A DNA stretch of 49,001 bases from Eubacteriales bacterium (GTDB lineage Bacteria; Bacillota; Clostridia; Lachnospirales; Lachnospiraceae): positions 1 to 49,001 of the forward strand of contig JAUNGT010000020.1 in assembly GCA_030524455.1 (NCBI GenBank). The letters run 5' to 3'. Under the pieces are notes generated by a model. That model worked only from the letters and a program-made list of their open reading frames with translations, searched no databases and had not been told where the DNA came from. A program made the position numbers and the translations under genes. Shown here piece after piece: positions 8,470 through 15,501 of the stretch. How positions within the stretch are numbered: position 1 is the stretch's first letter; each line of letters begins with the position of its first letter.

Positions 8470-8498
8470 TTGCATCTCAAAGAAAAATCCTTTACAAT
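8470..8498 (+). promoter_or_regulatory. promoter of the LysR gene
   Basis: TTGCAT (8470-8475) and TACAAT (8493-8498) with a 17-base spacer, ending about 28 bases before the LysR ATG. It is divergent from the redox cluster promoter about 40 bases to the left, the normal layout for an autoregulated LysR gene. Confidence 0.5.
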
Positions 8499-8526
8499 GG
8501 AAACAAAAAGAGAGAGGAGCCAGGCT

Positions 8527-9384
8527 ATGATTGAACTGTACCAGTTAGAGCAGCTTCTTGCCGTAGCCCAATGGAAAACCCTGTCCAAGGCCGCGGAAGA
8601 ATTACATTTGTCCCAACCCGCCTTAAGCCGTTCCATGCAAAAGCTGGAAGAAGAACTGCATGTGACCTTGTTTGAACGCCAAAAAAACAAGCTGACCTTC
8701 AATGAAAACGGACAGCTTGCCGTAGAATATGCAAAAAAAGTGACGGATCAGTTACAGGATATGATTGATAAGGTGAGAGCCTTTGACCGGAGCAGACGCA
8801 CCATTGCAGTTGCCTCCTGCGCCCCATCCCCACTGTGGGACATCGTTCCGTCCCTGTCCGCCTTATATCCGGAAATGACGATCTCCTCTGAGATTCAGGA
8901 CATGGAACAGCTTAAGCGCGGACTGCTGGAGCAAACGTATCAGCTGGTTGTTCTTCCTGATCAGCCAGACAGTCCGGAATTATACAGTCAGAAATATGGT
9001 GAAGAACAATTATTTTTCTCCCTGCCGCCGGGACATGCTTTATCAGAGTCCAACGGGCTGCATTTCCATGACCTGGATGGAGAAACGATGCTTCTGCACA
9101 GCCGGATCGGTTTCTGGTATGACATGCATCTTAAGACCATGCCCGATACCCACTTTCTTCTGCAGGATGATTATGGTGTATTCAGTGAAGTGGTAAAAGC
9201 TTCTGCGCTGCCCTCTTTTACTTCCGATGTCGTCATACAGCGGGAAGGAATGCCTGAAAACCGACGGATCATTCCAATTCTCGATGACGAGGCTCATGTA
9301 ACGTATTACTGCGTTTGCCTGAAGCGTGAAAAAAAGCGTTTGGAGACGTTTTTTCGGAAACTACAGGCACAGCAGACCGACTGA
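8527..9384 (+). CDS. LysR-family transcriptional regulator
   Basis: A 285-residue LysR-type regulator. The start MIELYQLEQLLAVAQ at 8527 follows an AGAGGAG site; an upstream in-frame ATG would add residues that do not match the family. The winged helix-turn-helix is at residues 1-60: TLSKAAEELHLSQPALSRSM, then KLEEELHVTLFER. The ligand-binding domain follows from about residue 90. It is divergent from the aldo/keto reductase cluster and upstream of the flavin reductase gene; a 15-base string is shared by both target promoters. It probably senses a redox or electrophile signal, but that is inference from the neighbours. Confidence 0.93.
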   Translation: MIELYQLEQLLAVAQWKTLSKAAEELHLSQPALSRSMQKLEEELHVTLFERQKNKLTFNENGQLAVEYAKKVTDQLQDMIDKVRAFDRSRRTIAVASCAPSPLWDIVPSLSALYPEMTISSEIQDMEQLKRGLLEQTYQLVVLPDQPDSPELYSQKYGEEQLFFSLPPGHALSESNGLHFHDLDGETMLLHSRIGFWYDMHLKTMPDTHFLLQDDYGVFSEVVKASALPSFTSDVVIQREGMPENRRIIPILDDEAHVTYYCVCLKREKKRLETFFRKLQAQQTD

Positions 9385-9398
9385 GCGTGCTGTGCCTG
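9364..9398 (+). terminator. inverted repeat at the end of the LysR gene
   Basis: CAGGCACAGCA (9364-9374) and TGCTGTGCCTG (9388-9398) form an exact 11-bp stem spanning the stop codon. No U-run follows, so intrinsic termination is uncertain. Confidence 0.4.
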
Positions 9399-9448
9399 AT
9401 GGTGTTTCGCACTTCAGTATCATCAAAACACATAGCAGTATTCCCGAT

Positions 9449-9483
9449 TGGCATTGTACTTTTTAACCTTAGAACCCTACAAT
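9449..9483 (+). promoter_or_regulatory. promoter of the flavin reductase pair with shared LysR-type element
   Basis: TTGTAC (9454-9459) and TACAAT (9478-9483) with an 18-base spacer. The -35 lies in TGGCATTGTACTTTT (9449-9463), identical to the element at the redox cluster promoter. Both promoters also use the same TTGTAC hexamer and 18-base spacer. Confidence 0.55.
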
Positions 9484-9511
9484 AAAATTAAAAACAAGGA
9501 GGACATGACTC

Positions 9512-10099
9512 ATGAGAAAAGATTTAGGAAAACAGCCCGCCGTATTCCCGATGCCGGTATTAATGGTTGCGGCTTATGATGAAAACGGAACCGTGAACGT
9601 GATGAACGCAGCCTGGGGAATGATCTGTGACATGGATAAAATCGCCCTGTTCATCGACAAGGGGCATAAAACAACACAAAACATCCTGAAAACAAAAGCG
9701 TTTACCGTTAGCCTCGCGGATAAGGATCACATAGACGCAGCGGATTTCTATGGCATCGCCACCGGAAATAAGATGCCGGATAAATTTTCAAAATCCGGAT
9801 ATCACGCAGAAAAAAGTGCCCATGTAAACGCGCCGATTATCACTGAGTTTCCCGTTGCCTTGGAGTGTGAGCTTGCGGAGGTCGTGGAAACAGAGCACAT
9901 GTATGCGATTGTAGGTTCCATCGTCAACGTGAGCGCCGATGAAAAGGTGCTTTCCGAAAACGGCAAGATAGACCCGCTGAAGCTGAACGCCCTGATTTTC
10001 GACCAGTTCCAGTCCGGCTACTATGTGGCAACGGAGAAGGTCGGTCAGGCATGGAACGCCGGAAAAGAAATGATGAAAGCAGCACAGGCAAAGGACTGA
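9512..10099 (+). CDS. flavin reductase family protein
   Basis: A 195-residue protein of the flavin reductase-like FMN-binding split-barrel family. Visible features are VLMVAAYDENGTVNVMNAAW near the N-terminus, the phosphate-contact region KGHKTTQNILKTKAFTVSLA (about residues 50-69), and FPVALECELAEVVE in the second half of the barrel. GGAGGACATGACTC precedes the ATG. These enzymes reduce free flavin with NAD(P)H or are flavoproteins in electron transfer. The gene is followed 15 bases later by a carboxymuconolactone decarboxylase-family gene, and probably shares regulation with the divergent reductase cluster. Confidence 0.9.
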   Translation: MRKDLGKQPAVFPMPVLMVAAYDENGTVNVMNAAWGMICDMDKIALFIDKGHKTTQNILKTKAFTVSLADKDHIDAADFYGIATGNKMPDKFSKSGYHAEKSAHVNAPIITEFPVALECELAEVVETEHMYAIVGSIVNVSADEKVLSENGKIDPLKLNALIFDQFQSGYYVATEKVGQAWNAGKEMMKAAQAKD

Positions 10100-10114
10100 A
10101 AGGAGAATACCAAC

Positions 10115-10444
10115 ATGGCTAAAAAGCAAACGGCCGGCAGAGATCGGCTCGGAACACTGGCTCCGAAATTCGCGGAGCTGAACGATGATGTTCTGTTTGG
10201 AGAGGTATGGTCCAGAGAAGATAAACTGAGCGCCAGAGACCGCAGCATGATTACCATTGCGGCACTTTTCTCCGCAGGGCTTTATCCCCAGTTAAAATCT
10301 CATCTGGCACTTGGAAAAGAGCATGGGATTACGAAAGAAGAAGCCGTTGAGATCGTAACCCAGCTGGCGTTTTACTGCGGCTGGCCGAAAGCATGGAGCA
10401 CGTTCCCGCTGATTGCGGAGGTTTACGGAGAGCAGGAGGAGTAA
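10115..10444 (+). CDS. carboxymuconolactone decarboxylase family protein
   Basis: A 109-residue all-helical protein of the CMD/AhpD-like family. Key stretch: LSARDRSMITIAALFSAGLY, then KSHLALGKEHGITKEEAVEI and TQLAFYCGWPKAWSTFPLI. The CxxC pair of true AhpD peroxidases is absent; only one Cys is in the motif YCGWPKA, which is common in this small-CMD subgroup. The catalytic role is unknown; members near reductases are thought to act on electrophiles or as thiol-linked reductases. It is the second gene of the operon with the flavin reductase. Confidence 0.9.
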   Translation: MAKKQTAGRDRLGTLAPKFAELNDDVLFGEVWSREDKLSARDRSMITIAALFSAGLYPQLKSHLALGKEHGITKEEAVEIVTQLAFYCGWPKAWSTFPLIAEVYGEQEE

Positions 10445-10483
10445 CAGCTTTTCCAAGAAAACATGTATATTATAAAAACAGTA

Positions 10484-10522
10484 CAAAAAATCAGCCCTCT
10501 GAAGCAAATTTACAGAGGGCTG
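10484..10522 (-). terminator. intrinsic terminator overlapping the winged-helix gene
   Basis: CAGCCCTCTG/CAGAGGGCTG form a perfect 10-bp stem (10492-10501, 10513-10522), followed on the minus strand by six U (10485-10490). It contains the last ten codons of the winged-helix gene. Confidence 0.85.
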
Positions 10523-10877
10523 CTGCATTACTTCTCTTCTGTCTGATGCGTCCGATTGTATTACTGATGGCAGACAGGCAGCTCTCACTGTTTTCGTGCC
10601 AGACAGCCTCAAACAGTTGCTCCTTGGAAAATAATATACCCGGATGCTGTGCCATGAGACTTAAAATCCCATATTCATATTTTGTCAAATGTACATCTTT
10701 TCCATTTTTCAATACTCTCTTTTGATGCAATTGAATCTCCAATCCAGGATAATATAACACTCGTGTCGCAATGGAGTGGTTCATTCTCAACTCCTCATCT
10801 GACCATGACAACAAGGTCTGTTCTGTAACTGGCTTTCCATTGTCTTGGACTCTTGCAATTATCTCTACCTTTTTCAC
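10491..10877 (-). CDS. winged-helix DNA-binding protein, C-terminally shortened
   Basis: A 128-residue reading frame starting with GTG behind AAGGAGAG. The C-terminal half is an OmpR-type winged helix: VLYYPGLEIQLHQKRVLKNG, DVHLTKYEYGILSLMAQHPG, LFSKEQLFEAVWHENSESC, then AISNTIGRIRQK. In the family a wing with the pattern YIKTVxGxGYK follows; here the frame continues only as RSNAAALCKFASEG and stops, and those codons belong to the terminator stem. There is no receiver domain; the N-terminus is short and its role is unknown. It resembles stand-alone winged-helix regulators of conjugative elements. Most likely the end was lost by deletion, so it may be non-functional. Confidence 0.6.
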   Translation of the reverse strand: MKKVEIIARVQDNGKPVTEQTLLSWSDEELRMNHSIATRVLYYPGLEIQLHQKRVLKNGKDVHLTKYEYGILSLMAQHPGILFSKEQLFEAVWHENSESCLSAISNTIGRIRQKRSNAAALCKFASEG

Positions 10878-10923
10878 AGCATAGAGTCTCTCCTTAAAAT
10901 AATTTCTTGCTTTTTCTTAGTTC

Positions 10924-11545
10924 TTATCGCATCCGTACTTCCCACACGGTATTCTTTGCTGTACACGCATACAAAATTCCCGCAGCGACATTTTCTGCCG
11001 TTTCCCAGTTTGAATGTGCCACGCCTTCCTCCGTGCGTCCAAAACCGACTTCAAATTCCGTCTTTGTGGCACTGGGACACACAACACAAGTCTTAATCCC
11101 CTTTGCTCCAAGCTCTTTATCAATCGCCTGAGACAGGCCACGCTGTGCGAACTTCGTCATTGTATAAATCGTTTCGTCCTCATGTCCGATATGCCCTGTC
11201 ACGGAAGAAACAAAGATGACTCTGCCTTCCCCACGGAGCAGCATATCCGCGATTGCGTATTTTGAAAAATGAAGGAAGAAAACACATTGGTGTCCATAAT
11301 CTCCCTGTAGTCCTCTGCCGTAGAATCCGAAAGCGGAAGCAGCTTCCCGATTCCTGTATTGTTAATCAGAATATCAATCTTTCCAAATTCTTTGACAGCG
11401 AGAGCAACTACATCTATCGCCGTCTGCTCTTTTCTGACATCCCCGGCATAATAAACCGCGCGAACACCAAGTTCCTCACAAAGGCTGTTGCCCTTCCAAT
11501 TCCAGAGTTTGCGCCTGTAATAATTGCAACTTTTCCGTTTAACAT
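10924..11545 (-). pseudogene. short-chain dehydrogenase/reductase, frameshifted
   Basis: Three frames together encode a short-chain dehydrogenase. The first (from ATG 11545) reads MLNGKVAIITGANSGIGRAT, the Rossmann glycine motif TGANSGIG. A different frame continues LCEELGVRAVYYAGDVRKE and KEFGKIDILINNTGIGKLLP (the NNTG motif). A third, from about 11,260 down to the stop at 10924, has RVIFVSSVTGHIGHEDETIY with TMTKFAQRGL (catalytic Ser, Tyr and Lys). Between the first two frames about 20 residues seem to be missing, and another shift lies after TNVFSSFIF. With two breaks it should be non-functional. All catalytic residues remain, so decay is recent. Confidence 0.8.
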
Positions 11546-11589
11546 AGTTTTACCAGTCCTTCCTCTTAATTTACATCATCGGGTATTTC

Positions 11590-11618
11590 TTGACATATTT
11601 TCGTCCCATGCGTATAAT
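11590..11618 (+). promoter_or_regulatory. perfect consensus sigma-A promoter
   Basis: TTGACA (11590-11595) and TATAAT (11613-11618) with exactly 17 bases between. Transcription should start near 11625, about 190 bases before the PBECR4-like gene. Confidence 0.85.
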
Positions 11619-11624
11619 AATAGT

Positions 11625-11800
11625 ACCAGATAGGCAACGGCGTGTGTCTATCCAAGCGTTGAAGCGTAACAGCGTACCGGTATGCCTTGTTACGCAGAGC
11701 TTTCGAGAGGGGTTGTGCAGTGAAACCTCAAACCGGAGTAGGCGTCAGCCGAAAGAAAATGCTCATTACCGTCCTGCATTGTGCAGGGCGGTTTTATTTT
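11625..11800 (+). ncRNA. structured RNA or leader before a PBECR4-like gene
   Basis: From the consensus promoter to the terminator there is about 175 bases without a convincing protein. Several stems can be drawn: 11629-11636 with 11645-11652; an extended hairpin 11664-11695 (8-bp stem GCGTAACA/TGTTACGC topped by a 5-bp stem and CCGG loop); a pairing CTTTCG/CGAAAG (11700-11705 with 11750-11755) enclosing smaller stems such as GAGG/CCTC; and the terminator hairpin. Three 8-base imperfect repeats AGCGTNNN lie at 11655-11678. It could be a riboswitch-like leader, a free small RNA, or an RNA antitoxin. No known RNA family was recognised. Confidence 0.5.
11769..11800 (+). terminator. intrinsic terminator between RNA and PBECR4-like gene
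   Basis: CCGTCCTGCA (11769-11778) pairs with TGCAGGGCGG (11782-11791) with one wobble, followed by GTTTTATTTTT. GGAGG and the ATG of the next gene follow at once, so read-through would be needed for the protein. Confidence 0.75.
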
Positions 11801-11812
11801 TCGGAGGATATC

Positions 11813-12306
11813 ATGGAACACCTGCAGGCTTGTGCAAAGGCCTTTGAACGCCTGCTCGGTATAAGATACCATATCGTGATCGGGCGAAAAAGAAAATTAA
11901 CTGAACTGAATATTCTTTTCAATCCGACGGAATTCCACCACTTAGTCGGTCTGCATAAGCTGCATGACTTACGGCTCGCAAGAGGAAACCGGGAAAAAAT
12001 ATTCCATCAGATACTTTCAGGCTCTCTTTCGATGGATGACCTTCGGAAAAGCCGTTACTTTTCCAATATCGAAAAACGAATGAAACCTTTCCATAACCTT
12101 GAAACATTTTTAGACAGTATATCTTTCTCGACCAGCACCGTGGAACAGAAGATTTTTTCTGCCGTTCCTTTTTCCCGAAAGAGGATAAGGATTATACAAA
12201 AGGACAGGCAGTCTATACCTTGCTCAAAAAAGAAAAGATAACGCTCTCCACCGGTCAGATTATCATTCAGTATGATCGCCTGACACCCCAAAAAACTGCC
12301 GAGTAA
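11813..12306 (+). pseudogene. PBECR4-like nuclease-fold protein, frameshifted
   Basis: Starts ATG at 11813 after GGAGGATATC. The N-terminal frame reads EHLQACAKAFERLLGIRYHI, VIGRKRKLTELNILFNPTEF, HHLVGLHKLHDLRLARGNRE, a pattern recognised as the PBECR4 domain, a barnase/EndoU/colicin/RelE-like (BECR) nuclease fold seen in phage and conjugative elements. Near 12,115 the frame changes: the family-like continuation YIFLDQHRGTEDFFCRSFFP, KEDKDYTKGQAVYTLLKKEK, ITLSTGQIIIQYDRLTPQKT is in another frame, ending at the stop 12304-12306. The middle part is also shorter than expected, so a deletion plus shift is likely. The original protein was probably a nuclease or toxin; its target is unknown. Confidence 0.65.
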
Positions 12307-12314
12307 ACTTTTCA

Positions 12315-12539
12315 TCATACCAGACATAGCACAGAGCAGAGTAAACCGAAACATACACTCCAGTCCTTTGTTCCCTGCTCATAGAGATACTCCGACTCAT
12401 GGTATGCCATGAGTTCTGTCTGGGTAAAATGCTCCTCCACGATCTCACGCTCCTCCGGCGAGAGCTTTTCGAGGATCTGTTTCCTCTGTTCCGCCAGCTC
12501 TGTTATCCTTTTGTATCGCTCCTGCTCACGGATGGCGCG
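12315..12539 (-). pseudogene. DUF6809-like remnant of a conjugative element
   Basis: The minus strand encodes about 74 residues without its own start: REQERYKRITELAEQRKQIL, EKLSPEEREIVEEHFTQTEL, MAYHESEYLYEQGTKDWSVC and a hydrophobic tail ending at a stop at 12315. The helical pattern with HESEYLYEQGTKD resembles DUF6809-type small proteins of conjugative elements. At its upstream edge it runs into a different gene fragment (12530-12613), so its beginning has been deleted. Confidence 0.45.
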
Positions 12540-12613
12540 ATCATGTCAAGAAACTCCTGAATCCGCACATCCTCTTCGCTCCTTGCGGGACATTTCTTGC
12601 TTGTTTCAAGTTG
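12530..12613 (-). pseudogene. VirB4/TraE-like N-terminal remnant
   Basis: About 20 codons on the minus strand read KKCPARSEEDVRIQEFLDMI followed by APSV. The stretch RIQEFLDMIAPS resembles the N-terminus of VirB4/TraE-like conjugation ATPases of Tn1549-type elements. After APSV the family pattern ends and another fragment begins. The match is short, so this is tentative. Confidence 0.35.
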
Positions 12614-12684
12614 ATACCTCCGTTTTTAGACAAAAAAGCACTGGACATCCTGCGACACCCAGTGCATTTCTTTTTTCTGTTGTT

Positions 12685-13372
12685 TCACATGGTCTGAGAC
12701 TGATTTTGCACCTGCTTTTGCTCCGCCATCCCAAGATAACGATCCAGCTGTATCTCCACAAGCCCGGCGATCATGTCCGCGAACGGCTGAAGCCGCCCCT
12801 CCACTGCATAGGCCTCCAGCGCATTGAAATACGGGAGACGATTCTCCTTTGCGATGGAAACCGCAGGAAATCCGTTTGCCAAAAGCTGATAGTTCATAAT
12901 CAGCCGGGATGTCCTGCCGTTTCCGTCCGGATAGGGGTGGATGCGCACAAACTCCGCATGAATCCATGCCGCAAGCTCAATCAGATTCAGTTCCTTGCCC
13001 TTCCATGTCAGGTCAGCATAAAAATCCTTTACCTGACGGTACATCTCGTTCGGTGACGGCGGCGTATGCTGCGCACCTGAGATATACACATCCACGTTGC
13101 GGTAAATCCCGCCGGTAAAAATATGATCCATTAAGATCGCATGGATATCTTTGACGATCTTCTCGCTGAGCGGCTCTCCTTTTGCAATACATTCCTGGAC
13201 ATACCGATATGCCTTCTGATGGTTGACCACTTCATAAAGCTCCCGAAGATGCTTGCCCCCGATGGTATTCTACTTCAAATGCCTGCTCATAGCTTTGCAG
13301 GGTATAATCCGGGATCTCCGACCGTATGGCCTGATACCGATCCCGTTTCGTAATGAGCCTCTCATAATTCAC
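12685..13372 (-). pseudogene. Fic family protein lacking the usual inhibitory segment region
   Basis: A GTG at 13372 behind AGGAAGGGG starts NYERLITKRDRYQAIRSEIP, then DYTLQSYEQAFEVEY, and stops early in a shifted frame. In another frame the protein continues GGKHLRELYEVVNHQKAYRY and on to the stop at 12685, including VYISGAQHTPPSPNEM and the Fic motif HPYPDGNGRTSR. Fic proteins of this type carry (T/S)xxxE(G/N) on an inhibitory helix between the AFEVEY and GGKHLREL blocks; about 25 residues there are absent. The catalytic part could still be made from GTG at 13230, which has GGGAGC eight bases upstream (181 residues). Fic enzymes transfer AMP to target proteins. It is either a pseudogene or a trimmed, possibly unrestrained Fic domain. 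Confidence 0.7.
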
Positions 13373-13387
13373 GATGCCGCCCCTTCC

Positions 13388-13433
13388 TCAGAGTGTTACA
13401 CTCTGGTGGTGTTAAGCATGTTTGCCTGCTTAA
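13388..13433 (-). repeat. two small hairpins after lysS
   Basis: CAGAGTG/CACTCTG (13388-13404) and TTAAGCA/TGCTTAA with an eight-base loop lie just after the lysS stop. Neither is followed by a U-run on the minus strand, so they are not clear intrinsic terminators; they may protect the 3' end. Confidence 0.4.
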
Positions 13434-15457
13434 TACAGCTTCGCTCCAGCCGGAATCCGGTCATCCACCATCAGCAGATTCAGGCGTTCCTCGCCTGCTT
13501 CCGCGTGTACTGCCGAAATGATCATTCCGCAGGAATCGATGCCCATCATCTTGCGGGGAGGGAGGTTGGTGATCGCCACCAGCGTCTTGCCCACCAGCGT
13601 CTCCGGCTCGTAGTTGTCATGGATTCCGCTGAGGATCACACGGTCCTGGCCGCTTCCATCGTCCAAAACGAACTTTAACAGCTTCTTGGACTTCGGAACC
13701 GCCGTGCACTCCTTCACCTTCACCACCCGGAAATCCGACTTGGAAAAAGTGTCAAAATCCACAAAATCCTGAAATAAGGGCTCAATCTCCACCCTGGAGT
13801 AATCGATGGTGGGATGCAGCGGCTGCAGGATCCCGCCTGCCGCCTGGTCTGAAGCTGCAGATACTGCCGCTGCCGGAACAGAAGCCTGCACTGCGTCCTC
13901 CGTCTTTCCTGTCTGCGCGCCCTTTGCCGCGCTGCGGCCGTCTCCGATCGAACGCATAGTCGGGAACAATAAAACGTCTCTTATTGCAGGGGAATCCGTC
14001 AAAAGCATCACCATCCGGTCAATTCCGAAACCGATGCCGCCCGTGGGAGGCATACCGATCTCCAGCGCGTTCATAAAGTCCTCGTCCGTGGTGTTGGCCT
14101 CCTCGTCGCCCTGGGAAAGAAGCTCCTCCTGGGCCTTGAAGCGTGCACGCTGATCGATCGGATCGTTTAACTCGGAGTAGGCGTTGGCCATCTCCCAGCC
14201 GTTCATAAACAGCTCGAACCGCTCCACATAGTCCGGATTTTCGGGCTTTCTTTTGGTCAGCGGGGAAATCTCCACCGGATGATCCATCACAAAGGTGGGC
14301 TGGATCAGGTGCTCCTCCGCGTACTCCTCAAAGAACAGGCTCAGGATATCTCCCTTTTTATGCCGCGCCTCAAACTCGATGTGATGCTCCTTCGCCAGCG
14401 CTCTGGCCTCCTCGTCGGAATGAATCTCATTAAAATCCACGCCCGCATACTTCTTCACCGCATCCAGCATGGTGATCCGCTCAAAGGGCTTGCCCAGATC
14501 CAGCGTATGCTCGCCGTAAGGGATCTGCGTCGTGCCGAGCACCTCCTGCGCCACAAAGCGGTACAGGTTCTCCGCCAGATCCATCATGCCGTGATAGTCT
14601 GTGTAGGCCTGATAGAGCTCCATCAGTGTAAATTCCGGATTGTGACGGGTATCCACGCCCTCGTTGCGGAACACCCGGCCGATCTCGTAGACGCGCTCCA
14701 GGCCGCCCACGATCAGGCGCTTTAAGTACAGCTCCAGGGAAATACGCAGCTTCACGTCCTCGTCCAGGGCATTGTAATGCGTCTCGAAGGGACGGGCCGC
14801 CGCACCGCCGGCATTGGCCACCAGCATGGGAGTCTCCACCTCCATAAAGCCCTGGCCGTCCAGATAGCGGCGCACCGCGCTGATGATACGGGAACGCTTC
14901 ACGAAGGTGTCCTTCACATCCTGGTTCATGATCAGATCCACATACCGCTGGCGGTAACGCAGATCCGTATTCGTCAGGCCGTGATATTTCTCCGGCAGCA
15001 CCTGCAGGCTCTTGGAGAGCAGCTCGATCCCGGAGGCGTGCACGGAAATCTCTCCGGTCTTGGTTTTAAACACCTGTCCCTTCACGCCCACAATATCGCC
15101 CACGTCGTATTTCTTGAAATCCGCGTAAGGCTCCTCGCCGATGCTGTCTCTTGCCACATACACCTGGATGCTTCCCTTCAAATCCTGCACGTTGCAGAAG
15201 GAAGCCTTTCCCATCACCCGCTTGAACATGATCCGTCCCGCAATGGAGACCTCCCGGCCCTCCAGCTGCTCAAACTGCTCCCGGATGTCCGTGCTGTGCG
15301 CGGTCACATCAAATTTCACATGGCGGAAGGGATCCTTGCCCGCCTCCTGCAGCGCAGCCAGCTTCTCTCTCCTGACCTTGAGGATCTGGTTTAAATCCTG
15401 CTGCTGATTCTGCTGATTGTTTGCGTTTCCGTTCTGATTGTTCTGTGCTTCTGCCAC
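13430..15457 (-). CDS. lysS: lysyl-tRNA synthetase (class II) with C-terminal tRNA-binding domain
   Basis: About 675 residues. The chosen start is GTG at 15457: AAGGAG sits eight bases before it, inside the codons of the ATG at 15478, so that ATG is less likely. After a Gln/Asn-rich N-terminus the OB-fold anticodon domain follows, then class II motifs: motif 2 FRNEGVDTRHNPEFTLMELY and motif 3 GGIGFGIDRMVMLLTDSPAI. The usual enzyme ends soon after LLFPTMR. Here an Ala-rich linker is followed by a second OB domain, about 110 residues (FSKSDFRVVKVKECTAVPKS, GMIISAVHAEAGEERLNLLM), of the Trbp111/MetG C-terminal tRNA-binding type. It joins lysine to tRNA-Lys; the extra domain probably adds tRNA affinity. 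It lies 44 bases after greA. Confidence 0.95.
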   Translation of the reverse strand: MAEAQNNQNGNANNQQNQQQDLNQILKVRREKLAALQEAGKDPFRHVKFDVTAHSTDIREQFEQLEGREVSIAGRIMFKRVMGKASFCNVQDLKGSIQVYVARDSIGEEPYADFKKYDVGDIVGVKGQVFKTKTGEISVHASGIELLSKSLQVLPEKYHGLTNTDLRYRQRYVDLIMNQDVKDTFVKRSRIISAVRRYLDGQGFMEVETPMLVANAGGAAARPFETHYNALDEDVKLRISLELYLKRLIVGGLERVYEIGRVFRNEGVDTRHNPEFTLMELYQAYTDYHGMMDLAENLYRFVAQEVLGTTQIPYGEHTLDLGKPFERITMLDAVKKYAGVDFNEIHSDEEARALAKEHHIEFEARHKKGDILSLFFEEYAEEHLIQPTFVMDHPVEISPLTKRKPENPDYVERFELFMNGWEMANAYSELNDPIDQRARFKAQEELLSQGDEEANTTDEDFMNALEIGMPPTGGIGFGIDRMVMLLTDSPAIRDVLLFPTMRSIGDGRSAAKGAQTGKTEDAVQASVPAAAVSAASDQAAGGILQPLHPTIDYSRVEIEPLFQDFVDFDTFSKSDFRVVKVKECTAVPKSKKLLKFVLDDGSGQDRVILSGIHDNYEPETLVGKTLVAITNLPPRKMMGIDSCGMIISAVHAEAGEERLNLLMVDDRIPAGAKLY

Positions 15458-15501
15458 CTTGCTTACTCCTTTTTCCATTCCCTGCCGGCGCTGTGCCGCC
15501 C

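Noticed and set aside
11655..11678. Three AGCGTNNN repeats as a type III antitoxin repeat array
   Set aside because: Units are only eight bases and partly fall inside a hairpin; known antitoxin repeats are several times longer.
12409..13056. Plus-strand open frame opposite the Fic gene
   Set aside because: The minus strand carries the Fic motif and conjugative remnants; the plus frame has no family features.
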